Below, one piece after another: positions 43,920 to 51,089 of a DNA stretch of 64,000 nucleotides. Location: contig NZ_CP109907.1 of NCBI RefSeq assembly GCF_033097525.1, positions 1,302,001-1,366,000 on the forward strand, written 5' to 3'. Every line of letters starts with the position of its first letter. Within the stretch, counting starts at the first letter, position 1. This stretch comes from Sphingobacterium sp. UGAL515B_05. GTDB taxonomy: Bacteria > Bacteroidota > Bacteroidia > Sphingobacteriales > Sphingobacteriaceae. The notes beneath the pieces were generated by a model. The model made no database searches, was not told where the DNA came from, and saw nothing but the letters and a program-made list of their open reading frames with translations. The position numbers and the translations under genes were made by a program.

Positions 43920-44099
43920 ATGAGTATAGATAAAAAGAATAACTACGATTTTGGAATAGTTGGACTCGGCGTAGCGGTATTGATCGGGAAAGTATCTGTC
44001 ACACGCTTTGGGATTAAGGGAAAAAAGCTTGAAGATTCGGTTAATCTTAATTTAAAATGCAAAAAAGCGGCTTTTATATCAAAAAGCCGCTTTTTATAA
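43920..44099 (+). pseudogene. Remnant resembling the start of 6-phosphogluconate dehydrogenase
   Basis: A 59-codon frame starts at the ATG at 43920. Its first 18 residues, MSIDKKNNYDFGIVGLGV, match the expected N-terminus of a gnd product (xYDFGxIGLGVMGRN, the nucleotide-binding loop). From residue 19 the similarity stops (AVLIGKVSVTRFG...), and the frame runs on into the terminator at 44062. This fits a gnd gene reduced to its first 55 bases. It is divergent from gntK, whose product 6-phosphogluconate would be the substrate of gnd. The assignment is by eye. Confidence 0.45.
44062..44095. terminator. Bidirectional terminator after the ABC-F gene
   Basis: A 14-bp stem (AAAAAGCGGCTTTT / AAAAGCCGCTTTTT) with a 6-base loop has T-runs at both outer ends when read from either side. 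It lies 45 bases past the ABC-F stop codon. Confidence 0.85.
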
Positions 44100-44139
44100 C
44101 TGAGCCCCTATCGGGTTTTACAGTACGTTTATTTAGATG

Positions 44140-45771
44140 CTAACGTTCAATATCCTTTAAGCTACTCATCTTCTTGTATTCCAAGAAACCTTTAATGTCT
44201 TCAAAATGCTCCCGTACGCGTTTATTTCCGAATTCAAAGACTTTCTCTGCCAAACCATCCAAAAAGTCACGGTCGTGCGAAACAAGGATCAGCGTACCAT
44301 CGAAATCTTTCAAAGCATCTTTGATAATGTCCTTTGTCTTCATGTCCAAATGGTTTGTCGGCTCATCGAGAATCAATACATTTACCGGTTCCAACAACAA
44401 TTTTATCATTGCCAGACGTGTTCTTTCTCCTCCGGACAGCACTTTCACCTTTTTAGTTGTATCATCACCACTAAACATAAAGGCTCCTAAAAGATCTTTC
44501 ATTTTAACACGCACTTCACCTACAGCAATTTGATCAATGGTATCAAAAACGGTCATCTCTCCATCAAGCAATGCGGCCTGATTTTGTGCAAAGTAACCAA
44601 TTTTTGCATTGTGCCCTACTTTCAGCGTGCCTTCGAAATCGATTTCCCCCATAATTGCTTTGATCATGGTCGATTTACCCTCACCGTTTTTCCCGACAAA
44701 AGCGACCTTTTCACCACGTTCGATGACCATATTTGCTTTTTGAAATACGACGTGCTCATCATAAACCTTGGTTAGATCCTCAACGATAACAGGATATTGA
44801 CCTGAGCGCGGGGATGGTGGGAATTTAAGACGCAGTGCGGAAGTATCTACCTCGTCGATCTCAATGATTTCCAATTTCTCCAACATCTTTACACGCGATT
44901 GCACCTGCAATGTTTTAGAATAGGTACCTCTGAAACGATCGATAAACTCCTGATTGTCCGCAATAAAGCGTTGCTGCTCTTCGTACGCTTTTAGCTGATG
45001 CTGGCGACGCTCCTGACGTAATTCCAAGTAATGACTATACTTGGCACGATAATCATAAATCCTTCCCATCGTCACCTCGATGGTCCGATTGGTGATATTG
45101 TCGACAAATGCCCTGTCGTGCGAAATAACGATAACTGCTTTAGCCGAATTGACGAGGAAATCTTCCAGCCATTGGATACTCTCGATATCCATGTGGTTGG
45201 TTGGCTCATCCAATAGAATCAAATCCGGCTTTTTCAATAATATTTTAGCTAATTCGATACGCATCCGCCAACCACCGGAAAACTCAGAAGTCTGTCTTGT
45301 AAAATCCGAACGCTCAAAACCGAGCCCCTTCAGGACCTTTTCAACCTCTGCATCATAGTTAACTTCCTCAATCGAATAGAACTTTTCACTTAATTCAGAT
45401 ACGCGTTCGATCAATTGCATATAATCGTCAGACTCATAGTCTGTTCGGATATTTAATTGCTCATTCAGGTTTTCCAACTCATCACGCATACCATAGACTT
45501 CTTCGAAAGCCTTTGATGTTTCTTCAAAAACAGTCACGTTATCCTCTGTTAACAAATGTTGCGGTAAATAGGCTATAATCGCATCTTTCGGACCAGCAAC
45601 ATTACCTGTAGTAGGTTTACCCACTCCAGCGATAATTTTCAGTAAGGTGGATTTACCAGCACCATTTTTACCCATCAATGCGATCTTATCATTCTCATTG
45701 ATGGAGAAAGATACATCTGAAAAAAGAGTTGTTCCCCCAAAGGAAACAGAAATATTATTTACGTCAATCAC
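44140..45771 (-). CDS. ABC-F family ATP-binding protein
   Basis: A protein of 543 residues with two ABC domains and no membrane domain. Each has a Walker A (GKNGAGKST near 37; GKNGEGKST near 353), a signature (EFSGGWRMR; VLSGGERTR) and a Walker B (LILLDEPTNHMD; VLILDEPTNHLD), with the EQ2 type DEPTNH and a linker with coiled-coil. ABC-F proteins act on ribosomes and not in transport. The GTG at 45771 is preferred: the ATG at 45828 lies upstream of a minus-strand -7 element TATCTTTG (45802 to 45795) and would not be in the mRNA. It is divergent from trmD. Confidence 0.9.
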   Translation of the reverse strand: MIDVNNISVSFGGTTLFSDVSFSINENDKIALMGKNGAGKSTLLKIIAGVGKPTTGNVAGPKDAIIAYLPQHLLTEDNVTVFEETSKAFEEVYGMRDELENLNEQLNIRTDYESDDYMQLIERVSELSEKFYSIEEVNYDAEVEKVLKGLGFERSDFTRQTSEFSGGWRMRIELAKILLKKPDLILLDEPTNHMDIESIQWLEDFLVNSAKAVIVISHDRAFVDNITNRTIEVTMGRIYDYRAKYSHYLELRQERRQHQLKAYEEQQRFIADNQEFIDRFRGTYSKTLQVQSRVKMLEKLEIIEIDEVDTSALRLKFPPSPRSGQYPVIVEDLTKVYDEHVVFQKANMVIERGEKVAFVGKNGEGKSTMIKAIMGEIDFEGTLKVGHNAKIGYFAQNQAALLDGEMTVFDTIDQIAVGEVRVKMKDLLGAFMFSGDDTTKKVKVLSGGERTRLAMIKLLLEPVNVLILDEPTNHLDMKTKDIIKDALKDFDGTLILVSHDRDFLDGLAEKVFEFGNKRVREHFEDIKGFLEYKKMSSLKDIER

Positions 45772-45794
45772 TGTATATACACTTAATTTTGGCA

Positions 45795-45802
45795 CAAAGA
45801 TA
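45795..45802 (-). promoter_or_regulatory. -7 promoter element of the ABC-F gene
   Basis: TATCTTTG on the minus strand matches TAnnTTTG exactly. Transcription would start near 45790, about 20 bases before the GTG at 45771. This decides the start codon of the ABC-F gene. Confidence 0.55.
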
Positions 45803-45843
45803 AGCGAATCAATCTTATAAATAGACAATGGTGCATTTTTGTG

Positions 45844-45851
45844 TATCTTTG
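45844..45851 (+). promoter_or_regulatory. -7 promoter element of trmD, four bases before the ATG
   Basis: TATCTTTG is followed by CCCC and the trmD ATG at 45856. The transcript would have almost no 5' leader. A good -33 TTTG at the ideal distance is not seen. Confidence 0.5.
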
Positions 45852-45855
45852 CCCC

Positions 45856-46533
45856 ATGCGTTTTGATATTATTACGGTCTTACCTGACCTCTTGGAAAGT
45901 CCATTTGCACACTCTATTTTGCAACGAGCAAAGAACAAAGGCTTGGCTGAAATATATGTCCACAATTTAAGAGACTATTCAACAAATAAACACAAAAGTG
46001 TCGATGATTATCCGTACGGGGGCGGATCGGGCATGGTCCTTCAAATAGAACCCTTTGCCAAGTGTATAGAGCAATTGCAGGCTGAACGGGAATACGATGA
46101 GATCATTTACATGACTCCCGACGGTGAAACATTCAATCAGGATATTGCGAATGGCTTATCTACAAAAGGAAATATGATGATTCTCTGTGGGCATTACAAA
46201 GGAATAGATCAACGTATCCGTGATATTTATGTAACAAAAGAGATCTCAGTCGGTGATTATGTACTGTCCGGAGGTGAGCTTCCAGCGGCGATTGTTACAG
46301 ATGCTGTTATCCGTCTGATTCCCGGAGTTTTGTCGGATGAGACATCCGCGCTTTCAGATTCTTTTCAGGATGGATTATTAGATGCGCCTATCTATACACG
46401 CCCTGCAGACTGGAAAGGCCACAAAGTGCCTGATATTCTCCTGAGTGGTCATGAGGCAAAAATCGCTGCATGGAAAGATGAACAACAGTTAAAAAGAACG
46501 CAAGAAAGACGTCCTGATTTATTAAATGATTAA
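45856..46533 (+). CDS. trmD: tRNA (guanine-N1)-methyltransferase
   Basis: A 225-residue SAM-dependent enzyme that methylates G37 of tRNAs. The start [22 protein letters not shown], the conserved [29 protein letters not shown] and the trefoil-knot SAM site [12 protein letters not shown] are present. The ATG at 45856 is chosen over an upstream GTG at 45841 that lies inside the -7 element. It is not in the usual rpsP-rimM-trmD-rplS operon here. Confidence 0.95.
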   Translation: MRFDIITVLPDLLESPFAHSILQRAKNKGLAEIYVHNLRDYSTNKHKSVDDYPYGGGSGMVLQIEPFAKCIEQLQAEREYDEIIYMTPDGETFNQDIANGLSTKGNMMILCGHYKGIDQRIRDIYVTKEISVGDYVLSGGELPAAIVTDAVIRLIPGVLSDETSALSDSFQDGLLDAPIYTRPADWKGHKVPDILLSGHEAKIAAWKDEQQLKRTQERRPDLLND

Positions 46534-46570
46534 GAAATAAGGTGAATTTTTGTTTTTTTGTCACAAAAAG

Positions 46571-46600
46571 TTTGCTTATTTATTTTTTTTTATAAATTTG
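46571..46600 (+). promoter_or_regulatory. Predicted promoter of the trp leader
   Basis: TTTG (46571-46574), 18 bases, and TAAATTTG (46593-46600) match the Bacteroidota consensus. The start of transcription should fall at about 46603-46607, at or just before the leader-peptide ATG (46608). Confidence 0.6.
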
Positions 46601-46607
46601 TGTAATA

Positions 46608-46670
46608 ATGACACGAAGATATACAAATACAAATTGGTGGTGGCCTGAAGCAATAAGCATCGGGAACTAA
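46608..46670 (+). CDS. trpL: trp operon leader peptide with three consecutive Trp codons
   Basis: A 20-codon frame, MTRRYTNTN-WWW-PEAISIGN, ends with TAA at 46668-46670. The three TGG codons at 46635-46643 sense charged tRNA-Trp. The frame lies between a good promoter and a terminator hairpin directly before trpE, the standard layout of ribosome-mediated attenuation. The predicted transcription start leaves at most about five bases of 5' leader, so the peptide may be translated from a leaderless RNA. Confidence 0.85.
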   Translation: MTRRYTNTNWWWPEAISIGN

Positions 46671-46755
46671 TTGGTATTGTCATAATATTTCATAATCAAC
46701 CAAAACCATTTATGGAAATTCCAACCCCGATGCTGACCAGTATCGGGGTTTTTTT
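46657..46755 (+). promoter_or_regulatory. trp attenuator: antiterminator and terminator stems
   Basis: Terminator: CCCCGAT (46725-46731) pairs with ATCGGGG (46742-46748), then a run of seven T (46749-46755). Antiterminator: GCATCGGG (46657-46664), inside the leader ORF, is perfectly complementary to CCCGATGC (46726-46733), the 5' arm of the terminator. A ribosome stalled at the Trp codons leaves 46657-46664 free, so the antiterminator forms and trpE is read. A ribosome that reaches the stop codon covers it and the terminator forms. This needs only two mutually exclusive stems. Confidence 0.82.
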
Positions 46756-46791
46756 ATGCATAGTTTACAACAAGAAGATAAGACACAAAAA

Positions 46792-48195
46792 ATGAAGTAT
46801 ACATTCAAAACACAAACAAGAAAGTTGCTTGCGGATACAACGACACCAGTGAGCATCTATCTTCGCCTAAGAGATATCTTTCCAAACTCCTTGTTACTGG
46901 AAAGCTCCGACTACCATAGTCGCGACAACAACATCAGTTACATCTGTTGTCAACCGATTGCCGGAATCCAGCTCGATGAGAAAGAGCTGACGCTCACTTA
47001 TCCGGGTAGAGAACGTATCGTAAAAAATGCGCACGAAATCGAATTACGTCAAGAAGTTTCCGATTTTAGAAATTCCTTCGAAGATCATACAATTGCTGAA
47101 CTTAACTTGATCTCCAATGGCCTATTTGGTTACTTCACCTTCGATTGTATTGAACACTTTGAGGACATCAAACTAACAACAACGGTAGATCCGGCACGGA
47201 AAATACCGTTTATGCAATATCATGTTTACAAATATGTCATTGCCATCGACCACTTCCGTAATCAACTCTATATTTTTGAACATCTGCTGGATGACGAAGA
47301 ATCAGAGCTTGAAAGAATGCAGTTCCTTATTCAGAACAAAAACTTTCCTGAATATACCTTCAAACTTGCTGGCGAGGAAAGCTCCAATCGTACCGATGAA
47401 GAACACCGTCAGCTGGTTAAGAAGATGAAAGAGCATATCCAACGTGGTGATGTATTCCAGATCGTTCCATCCAGAGGCTTTAAGACACCGTTCTCCGGTG
47501 ATGAATTCAATGTCTATCGTGCGCTCCGCTCCATCAACCCTTCGCCCTATCTTTTCTATTTTGATTATGGTGACTTTAAACTTTTCGGATCATCGCCTGA
47601 GGCTCAACTGCGTATCCACGGGAAACAAGCGACGATTTTCCCTATTGCAGGAACATTTAAACGGACAGGTAACATGGAGGAAGATCAAAAGATAGCCACC
47701 AAGCTCAAAGAAGACCCAAAAGAGACTTCCGAACATGTTATGCTCGTCGATCTTGCCCGCAATGACTTAAGTAGACATTGCACCCAAGTTAAAGTTGAGT
47801 CCTACATGGAACCACAATATTACTCGCATATTATCCACTTGGTCTCCAAAGTAACGGGCATATTAAAAGATAATATCAACCCATTTGACATCGTAGGTGA
47901 TACTTATCCAGCAGGTACGCTTTCAGGAGCTCCAAAACATATGGCGTTGACATTGATTGATCGTTACGAAGGATTACAACGCTCATTTTATTCGGGTGCA
48001 ATCGGATTCATGGGTTTTAACGGAGACTTTAATCATGCCATTATGATTCGTTCCTTCCTAAGTAAACAAAACACCTTACATTATCAGGCCGGTGGCGGTA
48101 TCGTATTAGATTCAGACCCCGAAATGGAGCTACAAGAAGTAAATAACAAAATTGCTGCGCTACGAAAAGCATTACAATTAGCAGAAACATTATGA
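46792..48195 (+). CDS. trpE: Anthranilate synthase component I
   Basis: A 467-residue enzyme that makes anthranilate from chorismate with ammonia or glutamine from TrpG. The chorismate-binding C-terminal half has GDVFQIVPSRGF, INPSPYLFYFDYGDFKLFGSSPEAQLRI, FPIAGTFKRTG, MLVDLARNDLSRHC, SHIIHLVSKVTG and TYPAGTLSGAPKHMA. The Leu-Leu-Glu-Ser-Ser element near residue 35 is part of the Trp feedback site. The ATG at 46792 (MKYTFKTQTRKLL) is chosen; the ATG at 46756 abuts the terminator U-run. The stop overlaps the next ATG by four bases. Confidence 0.93.
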   Translation: MKYTFKTQTRKLLADTTTPVSIYLRLRDIFPNSLLLESSDYHSRDNNISYICCQPIAGIQLDEKELTLTYPGRERIVKNAHEIELRQEVSDFRNSFEDHTIAELNLISNGLFGYFTFDCIEHFEDIKLTTTVDPARKIPFMQYHVYKYVIAIDHFRNQLYIFEHLLDDEESELERMQFLIQNKNFPEYTFKLAGEESSNRTDEEHRQLVKKMKEHIQRGDVFQIVPSRGFKTPFSGDEFNVYRALRSINPSPYLFYFDYGDFKLFGSSPEAQLRIHGKQATIFPIAGTFKRTGNMEEDQKIATKLKEDPKETSEHVMLVDLARNDLSRHCTQVKVESYMEPQYYSHIIHLVSKVTGILKDNINPFDIVGDTYPAGTLSGAPKHMALTLIDRYEGLQRSFYSGAIGFMGFNGDFNHAIMIRSFLSKQNTLHYQAGGGIVLDSDPEMELQEVNNKIAALRKALQLAETL

Positions 48196-48485
48196 TCAGA
48201 CCATTGGAATACTGTGTCAACAAGCAACATATCCATGATTCGGTAGACACCATTGACAACCGCATCGTTGAGCTATTGGCATTACGAAAAACCTATATCG
48301 GCAAAGGCAAGTCCTTCGAGGATGAGCAAAACGAAGAGCAGAATATCATTCGGAACCTGGACAGTAATTATGTCCTACTGGCAAAAAGATTTCATTTGCC
48401 AATCGAATTTATTCAGTCCATATTCCAGGAAATTGAAAATTATATTAATCAAGATTTTATAGCAAAAGGTTATGAGCAACAATAA
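48192..48485 (+). CDS. Chorismate-mutase-like (AroQ fold) protein inside the trp operon
   Basis: A 97-residue helical protein. The first helix SVDTIDNRIVELLALRKTYI matches the start of AroQ chorismate mutases (Ile-Asp, Leu-Leu-x-x-Arg), and the second and third helices follow (FEDEQNEEQNIIRNL; PIEFIQSIFQEIENYI). Some catalytic positions are unclear: an Arg-Glu pair in helix 2 is not seen. It overlaps trpE by four bases (ATGA) and trpG by 14, so all three are co-translated. It could divert chorismate to prephenate, regulate TrpE, or be a non-catalytic partner. Confidence 0.65.
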   Translation: MIRPLEYCVNKQHIHDSVDTIDNRIVELLALRKTYIGKGKSFEDEQNEEQNIIRNLDSNYVLLAKRFHLPIEFIQSIFQEIENYINQDFIAKGYEQQ

Positions 48486-49047
48486 AATAGTCGTTATAGA
48501 CAACTACGATTCGTTCACCTACAACTTGGTCCATTTGTTACAGGAATTAGATCAAGAATATGTTGTATGGAGAAATGATAAATTTAAACTGGAAGATATT
48601 GATGCTTTCGATAAAATACTTCTTTCGCCAGGTCCAGGTATTCCAGAAGAAGCTGGATTATTACTTGATGTTATCCGTACCTACGCTCCACATAAAAGTA
48701 TATTAGGTATTTGCTTAGGCCAACAGGCTATTGCAGAAGTCTTTGGTGGTACACTATTCAATATGGAAAAACCTTTGCATGGCGTAGCAACAAATATTAC
48801 TGTTGTGGATGAGTCAGAGAAATTGTTTCGGGACTTCCCAAAAGATTCCAAAATTGGACGCTACCATTCTTGGGCTGTAAACAAAGACACTCTACCAGCT
48901 AGCCTAAAGGTAACAGCGATCGACGAGAATGGCATCATTATGGCCTTAACCCATACCGAATACGATGTAAGGGGAATGCAGTTCCACCCAGAGTCGGTAT
49001 TGACCACAAATGGTAAAAAATTAATTGAAAACTGGTTGGGAATCTAA
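48472..49047 (+). CDS. trpG: Anthranilate synthase component II (glutamine amidotransferase)
   Basis: A 191-residue class I amidotransferase that supplies ammonia to TrpE. The start VVIDNYDSFTYNLVHLLQEL, the loop LLSPGPGIPEEAG, the nucleophile GICLGQQAIAE (Cys near 82), and the His-Glu pair in GMQFHPESVLT are present. It overlaps the chorismate-mutase-like gene by 14 bases and is 11 bp before trpC. It might also serve a PabB elsewhere. Confidence 0.95.
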   Translation: MSNNKIVVIDNYDSFTYNLVHLLQELDQEYVVWRNDKFKLEDIDAFDKILLSPGPGIPEEAGLLLDVIRTYAPHKSILGICLGQQAIAEVFGGTLFNMEKPLHGVATNITVVDESEKLFRDFPKDSKIGRYHSWAVNKDTLPASLKVTAIDENGIIMALTHTEYDVRGMQFHPESVLTTNGKKLIENWLGI

Positions 49048-49058
49048 CATCTAAAAAA

Positions 49059-49841
49059 ATGAATATACTTGATAAAATCATTGAACGAAAAAAAATAGAA
49101 GTAGAAAAAGCAAAAGCTTTAGTTCCTTTTGAGGAACTATTAAACTATCCCTATTTCAGTGTGGCTTGTCTATCGTTGAGAGAATCTATTCTTGATCCTG
49201 AAAAAACAGGAATTATAGCGGAATACAAAAGGGCATCGCCATCAAAAGGAGACATCAATAGTACTTCAGCAGTGGAAGATGTTGTAAAGGCATACGAGGA
49301 GGCAGGTGCTTCGGCAGTCTCGGTTCTTACTGATGGCGAATTTTTCAAAGGCAATTTAGAAGATCTATCGAAAGCACGCGAGGCTATTAGCATTCCTATC
49401 TTAAGAAAAGAATTCATCGTGGATAAATATCAGATCACCGAAGCGAAAGCTTATGGAGCAGATATCATCCTTTTAATTGCAGCATGTCTGAAAAAGGAGG
49501 AAATACAGGAATTTGCAGCCTATGCACACCAATTGGGTTTAAATGTTTTACTTGAAGTGCACAACGAACAGGAACTGTTGGATAATCTTTTCGATGACAT
49601 TGATGCAATTGGTGTCAATAATAGAAACCTTAAAGATTTTTCAGTCGACATTCAGCATTCTTATGATCTCCTGAACAAAATACCAACAGAATATATTAAA
49701 GTATCTGAGAGCGGTATATCTGATCCTTCGACAATTAAAGCCTTAAAAAAAGCTGGATTCCAAGGATTTTTAATTGGTGAAAATTTCATGAAGACAGCCG
49801 ATCCTGGACAAGCTATCAAAGAATTTGTAAAAGAAATATAA
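49059..49841 (+). CDS. trpC: Indole-3-glycerol-phosphate synthase
   Basis: A 260-residue TIM-barrel enzyme that closes the indole ring. MNILDKIIERKKIEVEKAK, IIAEYKRASPSKGDIN (catalytic Lys), SVLTDGEFFKG, PILRKEFIVDKYQI (catalytic Lys), LLEVHNEQEL, GVNNRNLKDF and VSESGISDP are the family's strand motifs. It is the last trp gene here; trpD, trpF, trpB and trpA are not found in the window, so the pathway is split. Confidence 0.95.
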   Translation: MNILDKIIERKKIEVEKAKALVPFEELLNYPYFSVACLSLRESILDPEKTGIIAEYKRASPSKGDINSTSAVEDVVKAYEEAGASAVSVLTDGEFFKGNLEDLSKAREAISIPILRKEFIVDKYQITEAKAYGADIILLIAACLKKEEIQEFAAYAHQLGLNVLLEVHNEQELLDNLFDDIDAIGVNNRNLKDFSVDIQHSYDLLNKIPTEYIKVSESGISDPSTIKALKKAGFQGFLIGENFMKTADPGQAIKEFVKEI

Positions 49842-49909
49842 GGAAATCAAACCCTGACGATAGGAAGACTATACTTTCACATAACTATGAATTTAGTGGG
49901 GTTGGCGAT

Positions 49910-49928
49910 TCGAACGGTCAACGTTCGA
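49910..49928. repeat. 19-bp palindrome downstream of trpC
   Basis: TCGAACG-GTCAA-CGTTCGA has perfect 7-bp arms. It is not followed by a T-run, so it is not an intrinsic terminator. It lies 69 bases after trpC and about 70 bases before the dus promoter, and could be an operator. Confidence 0.4.
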
Positions 49929-49980
49929 CAGGATTTGTAGAGATCAAAAATCGGCTCTAAACTCGTGACAGTTAGCTAAC

Positions 49981-50010
49981 TTTATACTAATGCCAAATTT
50001 TGTACCTTTG
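49981..50010 (+). promoter_or_regulatory. Predicted promoter of the dihydrouridine synthase gene
   Basis: TACCTTTG (50003-50010) is a perfect -7 element. TTTA at 49981-49984 is a fair -33 at 18 bases. The start would lie about 12 bases before the ATG at 50027. Confidence 0.55.
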
Positions 50011-50026
50011 TAAAAAATTATCGAAG

Positions 50027-51022
50027 ATGTCGGTCAAGATTGGTGAAAATATTGATTTGGGTAAATTCCCATTGTTATTAGCTCCGATGGAGGATGTAAG
50101 TGATCCTCCGTTTCGCTATGTGTGCAAACAGAATGGTGTTGATTTAATGTATACTGAATTTATTTCTTCGGAAGGCTTAATTCGGGATGCTGCAAAGTCA
50201 ATTCAAAAACTAGATATTTTTGAATATGAACGTCCTATTGGCATTCAGATCTTCGGTGGAGATATTGAAAGTATGCGTCAGTCTGCTGAGATCTGCACAA
50301 AAGCAGGGCCTAATTTAATCGACATCAATTACGGCTGTCCAGTTAAAAAAGTAGTCTGTAAAGGAGCTGGTTCATCCTTACTACAGGACATCGATAAAAT
50401 GGTTGCAATGACAAAAGCTGTCGTTGAGGCTACGGATTTACCCGTAACGGTGAAAACACGTCTTGGCTGGGATGACAACACAAAAAATGTATACGAAGTT
50501 GCCGAAAGGTTACAAGATGTGGGGATCAAAGCACTTGCTATTCATGGACGTACGCGCGCGCAGCTGTATAAAGGTCAGGCGGACTGGTCTATGATTCGTG
50601 ATATCAAACGCAATCCGCGCATCAAGATTCCAATTTTTGGCAATGGCGATGTAGACTCTGTCGAAAAAGCTGCGGCATGGCGGCAGGAGTTTGAAGTGGA
50701 TGGCATTATGATTGGCCGTGCAGCAATCGGATACCCCTGGATCTTTAGAGAAATAAAACATTTTTTCAATACTGGTGAGCGTTTAGAAGGACCAACTATT
50801 GCCGAACGTGTCGAGGTTTGCAGAACTCATCTGAACAAATCCATTGAATGGAAAGGTGACAAATTGGGTATTTTTGAAATGCGCAGGCATTATGCGAATT
50901 ACTTCAAAGGAATCCCTAACTTTAAAGAACACCGAATGAAGTTGGTCAGCTTACAAAGCCAAGCTGAGATTCTTGAGGTACTTCATGAAATTGAACACAA
51001 TTTCTCAACAGAAATGGTATAA
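50027..51022 (+). CDS. dusB: tRNA-dihydrouridine synthase (DusB type)
   Basis: A 331-residue flavoenzyme that reduces uridine in the D-loop of tRNA. LLAPMEDVSDPPFR at the N-terminus, INYGCPVKKVVCKGAGSSLL with the catalytic Cys near 105, TVKTRLGWDD, LAIHGRTRAQLYKGQADW and GNGDVDSVEKA with GIMIGRAAIGYPWIF fit the DusB group. The ATG at 50027 (MSVKIGENIDLGKF) is preferred to an earlier in-frame start that lies upstream of the promoter. Confidence 0.9.
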   Translation: MSVKIGENIDLGKFPLLLAPMEDVSDPPFRYVCKQNGVDLMYTEFISSEGLIRDAAKSIQKLDIFEYERPIGIQIFGGDIESMRQSAEICTKAGPNLIDINYGCPVKKVVCKGAGSSLLQDIDKMVAMTKAVVEATDLPVTVKTRLGWDDNTKNVYEVAERLQDVGIKALAIHGRTRAQLYKGQADWSMIRDIKRNPRIKIPIFGNGDVDSVEKAAAWRQEFEVDGIMIGRAAIGYPWIFREIKHFFNTGERLEGPTIAERVEVCRTHLNKSIEWKGDKLGIFEMRRHYANYFKGIPNFKEHRMKLVSLQSQAEILEVLHEIEHNFSTEMV

Positions 51023-51046
51023 TCCTGAAGTCCACAATTTATAAGG

Positions 51047-51085
51047 AAAAAGGTCGTGCTAAGTTAACATTAGCACGACCTTTTT
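51047..51085. terminator. Bidirectional terminator between dusB and the flippase gene
   Basis: A 16-bp stem (AAAAAGGTCGTGCTAA and its complement) with a 7-base loop, T-run on both sides when read outward. Confidence 0.9.
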
Positions 51086-51089
51086 TCTG

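Noticed and set aside
45772..45828. ABC-F protein starting at the ATG at 45828
   Set aside because: A minus-strand -7 element at 45802-45795 would lie inside the coding region; the GTG at 45771 matches the usual beginning of the first ABC domain.
46756..46791. trpE starting at the ATG at 46756
   Set aside because: This ATG directly follows the attenuator's U-run and the 12 extra residues are polar and unlike the family start; the ATG at 46792 is preferred.
49895..49935. A tRNA-like GTTCGA motif
   Set aside because: It is part of a 19-bp palindrome; no acceptor stem, anticodon arm or CCA context can be drawn. I found no tRNA in the window.
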